Below the pieces are notes generated by a model. The model saw only the letters and a list, made by a program, of their open reading frames with translations. It searched no databases and had not been told where the DNA came from. The translations under genes and the position numbers were made by a program. This document shows positions 1 to 8,161 of a stretch of DNA of 64,000 nucleotides, piece by piece; the first letter of the stretch is position 1; each line of letters begins with the position of its first letter. Origin of the DNA: Glycomyces terrestris (GTDB lineage Bacteria > Actinomycetota > Actinomycetes > Mycobacteriales > Micromonosporaceae); the NCBI RefSeq assembly GCF_003933745.1, contig NZ_RSEB01000005.1, positions 124,001-188,000 of the forward strand. The letters are read 5' to 3'.

Positions 1-1
1 G

Positions 2-598
2 CGGGGCCTGCCTCCGAAGTTCTCCACGGCCGGGCCGGTGACGCGGCGCCTGGAGGACGAGCTCGCCGCCCGCGGCTGGGAGCCGCAGCTGGACACCGTC
101 GTGATGGTCAAGGCGCTCAACGGGAGCGGATACCGCGGCGAGGCAGTCGTGACCGACGCGCCGAGCCCGGAGTTCCTGGCGCAGACCGCGCGCGGCGCCC
201 GCGAGGCCGTGGCCGCGCGGGTCCTCGGGTCCGGACCGGACCGCGGGTACGCCGAGATCCGCCGCGGCGGCGCGCTGATCGCCCGCGGACGCGGCGCGAC
301 GGCCGGAGACCTCCTGGCGCTCACCAACATCGGCACGAGCGAGGCGCACCGCCGGCAGGGGCTCGGCACCGAGGTCCTGGCCGCCCTCGAGGCGTGGGGC
401 GCGGCGCGGGGAGCGGCGCGCGCCGCCCTCCAGGTGGAGGCCGACAACGCGCCGGCGATCGCGATGTACCGGCGGCTCGGCTACGCCGAGCGCTACCGGT
501 ACCGCTACCGGGTCGGTCAGGCCTTAGCGGCGGCCTTCTTGGCCGGGTTCGCCTTGCGCTCGAACGCGAGCTTGGTGGCCTTGAGCTCGCGGCCGTAG
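2..598 (+). CDS. GNAT-family N-acetyltransferase (5' truncated by window edge)
   Basis: The reading frame is open to the left edge, so the N-terminus lies outside the window. The visible part ends in a typical acetyl-CoA-binding GNAT core: a stretch of the form TNIGTSEAHRRQGLGTEV (the R-x-x-G-x-G loop that binds the pyrophosphate of acetyl-CoA), then an alanine-rich helix and the closing VEADNAPAIAMYRRLGY strand-helix. The substrate cannot be told. The last ~25 codons run over the 3' end of the convergent gene below, so the C-terminal tail is not family sequence and the two genes overlap by about 80 bp. Confidence 0.8.
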   Translation, partial: RGLPPKFSTAGPVTRRLEDELAARGWEPQLDTVVMVKALNGSGYRGEAVVTDAPSPEFLAQTARGAREAVAARVLGSGPDRGYAEIRRGGALIARGRGATAGDLLALTNIGTSEAHRRQGLGTEVLAALEAWGAARGAARAALQVEADNAPAIAMYRRLGYAERYRYRYRVGQALAAAFLAGFALRSNASLVALSSRP

Positions 599-1005
599 TG
601 GTCGACGCCGAGCGCCGTCACGATGAGGTAGCCGACCCAGCCCGACACCGCCAGGAGCGCGAAGTAGATCGGGACCTGCGAGAAGACGCCCTGGAGGTCC
701 GGGTAGTCGACGCGCGCGATGAGCGGGTTCACCAGGACCGCGAACAGGGTCGCGATGAGGAAGATGACGAGGAGCTCGCCGGTGATCTCCTGGCGGCGGC
801 GCCGCACGCCCCACCAGATGCCGGCCGTGACCGCGACCGCGGCCATCGCGCCGAACGTGTACACGCCCACCAGGTCGCCGATCGCGGTGCCCTCGCCCCA
901 CACGTTCGAGGCGATCCGGCCGCCGAGGTTCGCGGCGATCAGGCCCAGCGCGAAACCGTAGATCGAGGGCCAGTGCGGCATCAGGAGGCGGCTGAGGAGG
1001 GTCAC
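517..1005 (-). CDS. Small polytopic membrane protein, unknown function
   Basis: A protein of 162 residues with about four predicted transmembrane helices and a lysine/alanine-rich cytoplasmic tail (ending AKKAAAKA). I chose the GTG at 1005 because it overlaps the TGA of the upstream gene (GTGA), has GGAG just upstream, and starts right before the first hydrophobic segment; the much longer upstream extension would read through the neighbour in another frame. It is translationally coupled to the gene at 1002-1412. I do not recognise a named family. Confidence 0.7.
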   Translation of the reverse strand: MTLLSRLLMPHWPSIYGFALGLIAANLGGRIASNVWGEGTAIGDLVGVYTFGAMAAVAVTAGIWWGVRRRRQEITGELLVIFLIATLFAVLVNPLIARVDYPDLQGVFSQVPIYFALLAVSGWVGYLIVTALGVDHYGRELKATKLAFERKANPAKKAAAKA

Positions 1006-1412
1006 TGTCGGGACTCCTTCGGAGCGGAGGGGGCTTGCTGCGGTCTGGGACGAAAATACCGCCACAGCGCGACGGCGATCCCGGCGGTACCGGCCAGGAG
1101 CAGCGCGTAGCCGTTGAGCCCACTGCCGACCACCAGCGAGCCGGCGGACGTGGGCATCGAGGCGGCCAGGACCACCCCGAACCAGGCGATCGAGGTGAGC
1201 AGCGCGCCCCAGCGGCTGCCGGTCCACCACACCGCCAGCGCGGCGAGCGACCAGTTCCCGGCGAACGCGAGCGCCCCCGCGAGCGGGATCGCGACGCCGT
1301 CCCAGTAGGTGGGGACCAGGAACGATTCGATCAGGGCGGCGAGGACCGCCGCGGCCGCCGCGACGACCGCGCCGCCGGCGCGGACTGCCGTCTCCAGACC
1401 TCTCGCACGCAC
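1002..1412 (-). CDS. Small membrane protein, unknown function
   Basis: A 136-residue protein with four hydrophobic helices and a short polar C-terminus rich in Pro, Gln and Ser. It begins at a GTG with no Shine-Dalgarno, but TAGGAT lies 7 nt upstream, suggesting a leaderless transcript. Its stop overlaps the start of the next membrane gene, so the two probably form an operon. It diverges from the SulP transporter, with only 89 bp between start codons. No function is assigned. Confidence 0.65.
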   Translation of the reverse strand: MRARGLETAVRAGGAVVAAAAAVLAALIESFLVPTYWDGVAIPLAGALAFAGNWSLAALAVWWTGSRWGALLTSIAWFGVVLAASMPTSAGSLVVGSGLNGYALLLAGTAGIAVALWRYFRPRPQQAPSAPKESRQ

Positions 1413-1419
1413 GGTGGCG

Positions 1420-1425
1420 ATCCTA
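1420..1425 (-). promoter_or_regulatory. -10 element TAGGAT, predicted leaderless start
   Basis: TAGGAT ends 7 nt before the GTG at 1412 and no purine-rich Shine-Dalgarno is present, so transcription would begin at or next to the start codon. Confidence 0.5.
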
Positions 1426-1489
1426 CGGCAGCAAGCGAACCGGGCGCCGCCCCGGCGCGTTGGAGGCCCGCTGCCCTCCCGCCGGACGG

Positions 1490-1495
1490 GACAAT
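1490..1495 (+). promoter_or_regulatory. -10-like element GACAAT, predicted leaderless start of SulP gene
   Basis: GACAAT lies 6 nt before the ATG at 1502. The upstream sequence CCCTCCCGCC offers no Shine-Dalgarno. Together with the facing TAGGAT at 1420-1425 this makes a divergent pair of putative leaderless promoters. Confidence 0.4.
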
Positions 1496-1501
1496 ACGCT
1501 C

Positions 1502-3238
1502 ATGACCACGACACGAGAGACAACTGCCACGAAACGCCGACGATTCCGACAGCTGTTTCCCGAACGGTCCGACTTCGCGCACGTCCGCCGCCACTGGCAC
1601 ACCGACCTCCTCGCCGGGCTCACCGTCGCGGTCGTCGCGCTGCCGCTGGCCCTGGGCTTCGGGATCGCCTCGGGCCTGGGGGCCTTCGCGGGCCTCATCA
1701 CCTCCATCATCGCCGGGGTCCTGGCGGCCCTCCTCGGCGGCTCGAACCTCCAGGTCTCCGGCCCGACCGGGACGATGGCCGTGGTCCTGGTGCCGCTGGC
1801 GGCCACGCACTCGCACACCGGCGTGATGCTCGTGGGGATCATGGCCGGCGTCATGCTCATCGCGCTCGCGGTCGGCGGCGCGGGCCGGTACGCGCGGTAC
1901 GTGCCCGTCCCGGTGGTCGAGGGCTTCACCGCGGGCGTCGCGATCGTGATCGCGGTGCAGCAGCTGCCGCCCTCGCTGGGGCTGCCGACGCAGAACGCGC
2001 ACCTGCTCACGGGCGCTTGGGAATCGCTGCGGACGTTCGCGGCGGCGCCGGACTGGGCGCCGGTCGCGGTCGCGGGCGGGGTGGTCGCGGCGATCCTCCT
2101 CGGCTCGCGCCTGCACTCGCAGATCCCCACGCCGCTCCTGGCGGTCGTCGCGGCGACGGCGGCGGTGTGGTTCGCGGAGCTCGACGTCGCGGTCATCGGG
2201 TCGCTCCCGCGCACGATCCCGGCCCCCGAGGCCGGGTTCCTCGACTTCGCCTCGGAGGCGCCCGAACTCGTGGCGGCCGCGATCGCGATCTGCGCCCTGT
2301 GCGCGCTCGAGTCGCTCCTGTCGGCCACGGTCGCGGACAACATGACCGTGGACCAGCACCACAACCCGGACCGGGAGCTCTTCGGGCAGGGCGTGGCGAA
2401 CCTGGTGACGCCGTTCTTCGGCGGCATGCCGTCCTCGGGGGCGCTGGCGCGCACGGCGGTGAACGTCAGGTCGGGCGCGGCCGGGCGGCTCGCCTCGCTC
2501 ACGCACGCGCTCGTGCTGGCGCTCATGATGCTCGCGCTGGCGCCGCTGGTCGCGCACGTGCCGCTGGCGGCGCTCGCGGGCGTGCTCATCGCGACGTCGA
2601 TCCGGATGATCGAGGTCGGCTCGATGCTGGCGCTGGCGCGGTCGACGCGCGCGGACGCGGCGGTCATGTGGCTGACGCTCGCGGCGACGGTGCTGTTCAA
2701 CCTGGTGTGGGCGGTCGCGGTGGGGATCGCGCTGGCGGGCCTGCTGGCGCTGGGGCGGATCTCGCGGTCGGTGTCGGTCGAGGAGGAGCCGATCGACCAC
2801 GGCGATCACCACGACGAGGAGGCGGCGCTGCTCCACGAGCACATCGTGGCCTACCGGCTGGAGGGGCCGCTGTTCTTCGCGGCGGCGCACCGGTTCCTGC
2901 TCCAGCTGCTCGACGTGGCGGACGTGCGCGTGGTGGTCCTGCGCATGAGCCGGGTGTCCACGATGGACGCGTCGGGGGCGATGGTCCTGGCGGACGCGGT
3001 CAAGCGCCTGGAGCACCGCGGCATCGCCGTCTACCTCTCGGGCCTGGAGCCGGTGCACGCCAAGCCCCTCGAGGCGCTCGGCGTCCTGGAGCCGCTGTGG
3101 CAGCAGGGCCGCCTGTTCGAGCACACCAGCGAGGCGATCGCGGCGGCCCGGCGGCGCCTCAAGGCCGACGGGCTCCTAGAGCAGCTCGAAGCGGAGGCCG
3201 GGGGACTCCGCGGGGAGGCCGAAGCGGAGCGCCCATAG
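1502..3238 (+). CDS. SulP-family anion transporter with STAS domain
   Basis: A 578-residue transporter. Residues ~30-415 form the SulP membrane core, starting with a stretch LLAGLTVAVVALPLALGFG and containing the SGPTGTMA segment that is characteristic of SLC26/SulP proteins. Residues ~440-555 are a cytoplasmic STAS domain (EGPLFFAAAHRFL, then MDASGAMVL, the position corresponding to the phosphorylatable Ser region of anti-sigma antagonists). Relatives carry sulfate, bicarbonate or dicarboxylates, and the substrate cannot be read from sequence. The 3' end overlaps the convergent heparinase-like gene by 63 bp. Confidence 0.88.
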   Translation: MTTTRETTATKRRRFRQLFPERSDFAHVRRHWHTDLLAGLTVAVVALPLALGFGIASGLGAFAGLITSIIAGVLAALLGGSNLQVSGPTGTMAVVLVPLAATHSHTGVMLVGIMAGVMLIALAVGGAGRYARYVPVPVVEGFTAGVAIVIAVQQLPPSLGLPTQNAHLLTGAWESLRTFAAAPDWAPVAVAGGVVAAILLGSRLHSQIPTPLLAVVAATAAVWFAELDVAVIGSLPRTIPAPEAGFLDFASEAPELVAAAIAICALCALESLLSATVADNMTVDQHHNPDRELFGQGVANLVTPFFGGMPSSGALARTAVNVRSGAAGRLASLTHALVLALMMLALAPLVAHVPLAALAGVLIATSIRMIEVGSMLALARSTRADAAVMWLTLAATVLFNLVWAVAVGIALAGLLALGRISRSVSVEEEPIDHGDHHDEEAALLHEHIVAYRLEGPLFFAAAHRFLLQLLDVADVRVVVLRMSRVSTMDASGAMVLADAVKRLEHRGIAVYLSGLEPVHAKPLEALGVLEPLWQQGRLFEHTSEAIAAARRRLKADGLLEQLEAEAGGLRGEAEAERP

Positions 3239-4726
3239 CCGGTCGCGGACACCGCGGTGGTCGGCGGTGTCGACCGAGTCGACGACGGCGTCCTCGGGGT
3301 TGACGCCGTGGAGGACGACGGTGCCGCGCTCGCCGGTCCAGACGGCGCGGTCGCCTTCGAGTTCGGGCCGGATGCGGCTGACGAACGACTCGGTGATCTC
3401 GGGTCCGAAGTCGCCCAGGGCGATCCCGTCCCCGGTCCACGCGAACTTGCGGATGAGGGCGCCGTCGCCGTACGCGTCGACGTAGACCTCGACGCCCGCG
3501 GGGCCGTCGACGAGCTCGGCGCGCGAGTCCTCGCCGGGCTGCTGCGCGGCCCCCTCGACGGTGGGCACGGAGTGCCAGGCGGCCGAGGGGTGGACCTGCT
3601 CGTACCGCTCCTCGCCGAAGTACGCGGCGGTGTACTCGCCGGACCCGGGGTCGCACAGCAGCTGCTCTCCGTCGACGGCGATGATGAACGAGCCGAGGTC
3701 GAGGTGGTTGTGGGGCTCCTCGTTGTAGCCGCCCTTGACGGCGAGCGCCCACATCCGCCGGCCGATGCGGCGGCGCTCGACGAACCAGCCGACCTCGGGC
3801 AGGAGGGTCCGGGCGGGCGCGACCTCCTCGGGGAGGGGCCGGCCCCAGGCGAGGGTGCGGGTGAGCGGGGCCCAGCGCGCGCACTCGTCGTCGGCGAACC
3901 GCTGCGGGCGGGAGGCGGCGGGCAGGTCGACGCCGAGCCGGTCGTGGAGGCGGGTGAAGAGCCCGGCCGGGAGCAGCGGGTCGCCCTCGGTGTCGCCGAA
4001 GGTCGCGAAGGACCCGGGGTAGAGCTGGGCGCGGGCCGGGAACGCGGCGATGGCCTCGTTCCCTTCGAGGAGGTCCTCGCCGGTGGCCTCGCGCCACGCC
4101 TCCGCGAAGTAGGTGAAGTAGCCGAAGCCGTAGATCCAGTAGTAGACGCCCTCGACGCAGCCGCCGTCGGGGCCGAAGGAGAACAGGTAGCTCTGGAGGG
4201 CGGGGAGGACGCGGCCGCGGATCTGGTCGATGTCGTACCCGAGCGCGAGCGCGGCCATCCCGGCGGCGCCGGCACACACGGCGGTCCAGTTCGAGATCCG
4301 CATCTCCCACCAGAACGGGAACTCGGCCTCGAAGAACGGGTCGAGGACGCGCTCGCGGATCTCGGCCTCGACCTGCTCGCGGCCCTCGACGTCCTCGCGC
4401 AGGCGCAGGATCTCGGCGAGGGTCTGCGCGGTCTCGCACGCGAACAGGTCGACGCAGGTGCGCGGGTCGAAGTCCTCGCCCCAGTGGGCGGGCAGGGCCC
4501 AGGAGCGCTCCTGGCAGACGTCCTTGATGAGGGAGGAGAGCGCGGCGGCCTCCCCGGCGACGGCGAGCGCGGCGAGGTGGCGGCGGCGCGCGAAGTACTG
4601 GGTCTCATACGGCAGGCGGCGCCCGGTGGCGGCGAAGTCGTCGGCGAGCGCCGGGTCGAACGGCGGCACCGGCTGCGCCGCGATCTCGCGGAGCTCTTCG
4701 AGGAGGGCGGTACGGAGGTCAAGCAT
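3176..4726 (-). CDS. Heparinase II/III-like protein (putative polysaccharide lyase), cytosolic
   Basis: A protein of 516 residues without signal peptide. The N-terminal ~290 residues look like the helical toroid of heparinase II/III and alginate-lyase-like enzymes (VYYWIYGFGYFTYF contains the usual Tyr cluster). The C-terminal half has the beta-sheet signature NEEPHNHLDLGSFIIAVDG followed by LLCDPG, in which the His residues are part of the active centre in the family. It would cleave or bind an acidic oligosaccharide that has already entered the cell. It diverges from a MerR regulator, which may control it. The ATG at 4726 precedes the first conserved segment and has no clear Shine-Dalgarno. 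Confidence 0.75.
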   Translation of the reverse strand: MLDLRTALLEELREIAAQPVPPFDPALADDFAATGRRLPYETQYFARRRHLAALAVAGEAAALSSLIKDVCQERSWALPAHWGEDFDPRTCVDLFACETAQTLAEILRLREDVEGREQVEAEIRERVLDPFFEAEFPFWWEMRISNWTAVCAGAAGMAALALGYDIDQIRGRVLPALQSYLFSFGPDGGCVEGVYYWIYGFGYFTYFAEAWREATGEDLLEGNEAIAAFPARAQLYPGSFATFGDTEGDPLLPAGLFTRLHDRLGVDLPAASRPQRFADDECARWAPLTRTLAWGRPLPEEVAPARTLLPEVGWFVERRRIGRRMWALAVKGGYNEEPHNHLDLGSFIIAVDGEQLLCDPGSGEYTAAYFGEERYEQVHPSAAWHSVPTVEGAAQQPGEDSRAELVDGPAGVEVYVDAYGDGALIRKFAWTGDGIALGDFGPEITESFVSRIRPELEGDRAVWTGERGTVVLHGVNPEDAVVDSVDTADHRGVRDRLWALRFGLPAESPGLRFELL

Positions 4727-4884
4727 GGCGCAGCCGTTCGGGTTCGGGGGTGGCGAGCGGGGGGAGCTTGGGGCGGGGCGGCGGGTGCCGGTGGTCGCGC
4801 ATTGGCCGTCGCCTTTCCGAGCGGGGTGATGAAGGCGGGGGTTCCTGCCGTGGCTCAACGGTAACGCGGGCGCGCATTCCGTCA

Positions 4885-4890
4885 TAGACT
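4885..4890 (+). promoter_or_regulatory. -10 element TAGACT of the MerR gene, predicted leaderless
   Basis: TAGACT is separated by 7 nt from the ATG at 4898, and no Shine-Dalgarno is visible between them. Confidence 0.5.
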
Positions 4891-4897
4891 CCCTCGT

Positions 4898-5554
4898 ATG
4901 CGCATCGGCGAGCTGTCGGAGCGGACCGGCGTCCCGGCCGCCACGATCAAGTACTACCTGCGGGAGCACCTGCTCCAGCCGGGCGAGCACGGCGAGGGGA
5001 ACACGGTCGAGTACGGGCCCGCGCACGTGCACCGGCTGACGCTGATCCGGGCGCTCTCCGAGACCGCCGGGCTGTCGGTGGCGCAGATCGGCGAGGTGCT
5101 CACTGTGCTTGCGCGCCATCAGGACTCGGCGTTCCAGGCGCTGGGCGCGGCGCTCGCGGCGACGCACCGGGAGCCGGCGTTCTCGCTCGCGAGCGAGGGC
5201 ACCGCGGAGGCCGCGGAGCGCACGGTGGACCAGCTGCTGGCCGAGTACGGCTGGGCGGAGGTGGCGCCGCCGATGTACCGCGACGCGATGGTCACGGCCC
5301 TGACCGCGTTCTACCGCTTGGGGAATCCCGATCCGCAGGAGGTGCTGGGGCACTACGCGGACGCGGCGGCGGCGCTCGCGTCGGCGGACATGGAGGCGGT
5401 CGCGGAGGCCACGCGGATCGAGGGCGTCGACGTCGAGCAGGCGGTCGTCGCGACCGTGCTGGGCGAGACGGTGTTCGCGGCGCTGCGGCGCATCGCGCAC
5501 ATCGCGGCCTCGGCCAGGACGCAGGCGTCGCAGGGCCCTTCGGGCACAATCTAG
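4898..5554 (+). CDS. MerR-family transcriptional regulator
   Basis: A 218-residue regulator. The N-terminal winged helix is clear: MRIGELSERTGVPAATIKYYLRE followed by YGPAHVHRLTLIRAL, the usual MerR helix-turn-helix and wing. The C-terminal ~140 residues are helical and resemble a TipA/TetR-like effector region rather than a short metal-binding loop; no conserved Cys cluster is present, so metal sensing is unlikely. It diverges from the heparinase-like gene across 171 bp and probably controls it, itself, or both. Confidence 0.85.
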   Translation: MRIGELSERTGVPAATIKYYLREHLLQPGEHGEGNTVEYGPAHVHRLTLIRALSETAGLSVAQIGEVLTVLARHQDSAFQALGAALAATHREPAFSLASEGTAEAAERTVDQLLAEYGWAEVAPPMYRDAMVTALTAFYRLGNPDPQEVLGHYADAAAALASADMEAVAEATRIEGVDVEQAVVATVLGETVFAALRRIAHIAASARTQASQGPSGTI

Positions 5555-5604
5555 AGCGCGGCCGGCGCCGGCCGCGCCCGCTCCCCGACCACGAACGGCT
5601 CCCC

Positions 5605-6414
5605 ATGCAGGACGCTCTCCGCTTCGACCGCGACCCCGACCGCCCGAACCTGCTGCACCTCGTCAACGACGGGGTCGTGCAGGCGACGATCGACCTCGAC
5701 GACCCGTCCTACCTGGACGCGGAGTACATGCAGCGGATCGCGTACCTGGTGGACGCGGCGGCGGAGCCGAGGCGGCCGCTGCGGGTGCTGCACCTGGGCG
5801 CGGGCGGGCTCGCGATGGCGCGGTACGTGGCGACGACGCGGCCGGGCTCGTACCAGCAGGCGGTCGAGACGAACGAGGCGCTCATCGAGCTGGTCCGCGC
5901 CGAGGCGCCGCTGCCGCGCGGCGTCAAGGTGAAGATCCGGCGCACCGACGCCCGGGAGGCGATCGAGTCGGCGCCGGAGGACAGCTACGAGCTCGTCATC
6001 ACCGACGTCTACGACGGGGCCCGGGTCCCGGCGCACGTCACGGGCGTCGAGTTCCTGCACGGGGTGAACCGGGTGCTGCGGGCGGGCGGGCACTACGCGG
6101 TGAACCTGTGCGACGGCGGCCAGATGCGCTTCCTCAAGCCGGCGCTCGCGGCGATGCGGGAGGTGTGGCCGCACGTCGCGGTCATGGCCGAGCCGGCGGT
6201 CCTGCGCGGGCGGCGCTTCGGGAACGTCGTGGCCGTGGCCTCCGGGGTCGAGCTCCCGATCGCGGCCCTGCGCCGCCGCTGCGCGGGCGCGGCCTTCCCC
6301 TGCCGGGTCGTCGAGGGCGCCGAACTGCGCGAGTACATCGCGGGCGCCGCCCCGGCCACCGACGCCACCGCAATCCAGTCCCCGCCCCCGCCGCGCTCGC
6401 TGCGGAGCTTCTGA
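5605..6414 (+). CDS. Spermidine-synthase-like protein (Rossmann methyltransferase fold)
   Basis: A 269-residue protein with the fold of spermidine synthases. It has the glycine-rich SAM/dcSAM loop LHLGAGGLAMARY, a following acidic residue in AVETNEAL, and the TDVYDG segment at the position of the polyamine synthase gatekeeper Asp region. Actinobacterial proteins of this type are often annotated as spermidine synthase although many lack experimental support, so another aminopropyl- or methyl-transfer is possible. It begins 50 bp after the MerR gene on the same strand. Confidence 0.75.
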   Translation: MQDALRFDRDPDRPNLLHLVNDGVVQATIDLDDPSYLDAEYMQRIAYLVDAAAEPRRPLRVLHLGAGGLAMARYVATTRPGSYQQAVETNEALIELVRAEAPLPRGVKVKIRRTDAREAIESAPEDSYELVITDVYDGARVPAHVTGVEFLHGVNRVLRAGGHYAVNLCDGGQMRFLKPALAAMREVWPHVAVMAEPAVLRGRRFGNVVAVASGVELPIAALRRRCAGAAFPCRVVEGAELREYIAGAAPATDATAIQSPPPPRSLRSF

Positions 6415-6456
6415 ACCCCGACACCCCCGGCCGCCCGCCCCCACCGGCCCGGCCCT

Positions 6457-6505
6457 GTCGCACCCGTCGGGCACGCTTGCAAGCGGGGGCGGGTACGAAC
6501 GCGAG
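6457..6505 (+). repeat. 49-bp dispersed repeat, copy A
   Basis: Begins GTCGCACC, contains the 10-bp palindrome GCTTGCAAGC followed by GGGGGCG, and ends GAACGCGAG. It matches the reverse complement of 8022-8070 at 46 of 49 positions. Confidence 0.75.
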
Positions 6506-6549
6506 GCACATTCGCGCCCGTGCCACCACCTGTCACACCTCCGAGAGAG

Positions 6550-6566
6550 GCTTGCAAGCGGGGGCG
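6550..6566 (+). repeat. 17-bp core repeat, copy B
   Basis: The core GCTTGCAAGCGGGGGCG is identical to the centre of copies A and C. The flanks have diverged, leaving only a loose GATGCGAGCGC match downstream. Confidence 0.65.
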
Positions 6567-6717
6567 ACTCCCGATGCGAGCGCCCCTCGCGAACCGTCCC
6601 GGCGGACGGTCCACCCGCAGGTCGACCGTTCGGCCAATAAACCCGCTGGATAGCGACCCTGTCTCCCCACCCGTCCCCGGTGTCCGATCCCGGCGCGTGA
6701 AGGCGCTCACAGCGGAC

Positions 6718-6747
6718 TTGGCGATCCGGGTCACCTTGCACTAGCGT
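6718..6747 (+). promoter_or_regulatory. Putative promoter of riboswitch/NlpC transcript
   Basis: TTGGCG (6718-6723), an 18-nt spacer and TAGCGT (6742-6747) make a recognisable vegetative promoter. Transcription would begin near 6754, upstream of the riboswitch. Confidence 0.5.
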
Positions 6748-6824
6748 CGGCGGCTGTTCCGGTCGGGTCCTCAGGGCTCCCCCAGAGACCCACCCGTCCG
6801 GACCGCCGAGCCGCGCAGCGCATG

Positions 6825-7003
6825 ACGCCCGTTCCTCCCGGTGCAGGGCGAGACACCGCCGCGCGGGCCGGGGACCCAGCCGCGCCGCTCCCCCATGCAG
6901 GCGGCGCACGGGGTGAATCCCGCTCAGGCAGCGCCTGCGCGGGTAGGGCACCTTCCCTGCCCGAACCCGACAGCTAACCCGGTAGGCGGCCGAGGAAGAA
7001 AGG
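6825..7003 (+). promoter_or_regulatory. c-di-AMP riboswitch (ydaO-yuaA type)
   Basis: The strand carries the strongly conserved ydaO blocks in the right order: GGGGACCCA, then ATGCAGGCGGCG, ACGGGGTGAATCC, CGGGTAGGGCACC, TTCCCTGCCCGAACCCGAC, AGCTAACCCGG and TAGGCGGCCGAGGAAG. In actinobacteria this class sits upstream of Rpf and NlpC/P60 wall hydrolases and turns them down when c-di-AMP is high. The last block ends only about 8 nt before the GTG of the hydrolase and includes the GAGGAAG that could serve as ribosome binding site, so control of translation as well as of transcription is possible. The 5' boundary is approximate. Confidence 0.92.
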
Positions 7004-7010
7004 CCACCTG

Positions 7011-7994
7011 GTGGCTCAAGCCTGCACAGACATCGAACACCGATCGCGCGCCGGCGCGATCCTCCGCCGCATCGCCGCCTACACCGGCGTCACCGTCGCC
7101 ACAGTCGGGCTCGTGACGGCCTTCGCCGGCAGCCGCGCCCACGCGGCGGACATCGAGTACGACACCGCGTCGGCCGCCGAGATCGAGGCCCACCTCGAGG
7201 ACCTCGAAGCCCGGCGAGACGACGCCGCCACCTCCCTCACCGGTCTCCAGACGCAGCTCACCGCCGCGCAGGCCGTCATCACCGCCGCCACCGAGGACTA
7301 CGGCACCACCGGCGCCCAGCTCCTCGACGTCACCGCCGCGGTCGAATCCGCCGAGGACGAACTCGGCGCCAAGGTCTCCACCCTCGTCGAGTACGCGCAG
7401 GAGCAGTCCGACAAGTACGCCGAGGCCGAGGCCGCCACCGAGACCGCCGACCAGCTCGAACCGCAGATCGCGGCCCTCGAAGCCCAGGTCGAGGAGCTCG
7501 ACGCGCAGATCGACGAGGCCGAGGCCGCGTACGACGAGGCCGCCGAGGCCGAGGCCGAGGCAGCCGCCGCTGCCGAGGCCGAAGCGGAGGCCGAGAGCGA
7601 GTCCGCCTCGTCCTCCTCCGATTCCGGCTCGACGGCCGAGTACAGCGCCGACGCCGCCACCGCCGCCGTCCAGTTCGCGAAGGACCAGCTCGGCGAGTCC
7701 TACGTGTTCGGCGCCGCCGGCCCCGACACGTGGGACTGCTCCGGCCTCATCGCCGGCGCCTACGGCGTCTCGGGCGTCTCCCTGACCCACTCCACGTGGG
7801 CGATGTGGGACGAGACCAGCGCGATCAGCCGCGACGAGCTCCAGCCGGGCGACCTGGTCTTCTACAACGGCCAGGGCCACGTCGCCATGTACATCGGCGA
7901 CGGCCAGGTCATCCACGCGCCCAAGCCGGGCGACGTCGTGAAGATCTCGGACCTCGACATGGGCATGTCGATCGACGGCTACCGCCGCGTCTGA
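7011..7994 (+). CDS. Secreted NlpC/P60 peptidoglycan endopeptidase with coiled-coil stalk
   Basis: A 327-residue exported protein. Residues 1-~45 form a long signal peptide (VTVATVGLVTAFAGSRAHA). Residues ~50-190 are an Ala/Glu-rich coiled coil, followed by a Ser-rich linker. The C-terminal ~115 residues are NlpC/P60: DCSG carries the catalytic Cys, GHVAMYIG and VIHAPKPG the two histidines. Such RipA-like enzymes cut the D-Glu to mesoDAP bond in stem peptides during growth and division. The GTG start lies just after the c-di-AMP riboswitch, which fits a wall hydrolase controlled by that messenger. Confidence 0.92.
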   Translation: MAQACTDIEHRSRAGAILRRIAAYTGVTVATVGLVTAFAGSRAHAADIEYDTASAAEIEAHLEDLEARRDDAATSLTGLQTQLTAAQAVITAATEDYGTTGAQLLDVTAAVESAEDELGAKVSTLVEYAQEQSDKYAEAEAATETADQLEPQIAALEAQVEELDAQIDEAEAAYDEAAEAEAEAAAAAEAEAEAESESASSSSDSGSTAEYSADAATAAVQFAKDQLGESYVFGAAGPDTWDCSGLIAGAYGVSGVSLTHSTWAMWDETSAISRDELQPGDLVFYNGQGHVAMYIGDGQVIHAPKPGDVVKISDLDMGMSIDGYRRV

Positions 7995-8021
7995 CCGGAG
8001 CCCGCTCCGCGCGAGCAGCGC

Positions 8022-8070
8022 TCGCGTTCGCACCCGCCCCCGCTTGCAAGCGTGCCCGGCCGGTGCGACA
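8022..8070 (-). repeat. 49-bp dispersed repeat, copy C (inverted relative to A)
   Basis: Read on the minus strand it matches copy A with three mismatches. It sits just after the NlpC/P60 stop, so copies A and C bracket the riboswitch and gene as an inverted pair. Confidence 0.75.
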
Positions 8071-8083
8071 ACCGAACACGACG

Positions 8084-8123
8084 ACGGCCGAGGGCCGGGG
8101 CTTTCGCCCCGGCCCTCGGCCGT
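8084..8123. terminator. Bidirectional intrinsic terminator
   Basis: A perfect 18-bp stem (ACGGCCGAGGGCCGGGGC) with a TTTC loop lies between the convergent NlpC/P60 and sigma-factor genes. A short T-rich tail follows on the plus strand. Confidence 0.85.
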
Positions 8124-8161
8124 TCGTTCTGCTTCCTCGGGATTCCCTAGCGCCTGCGCAT

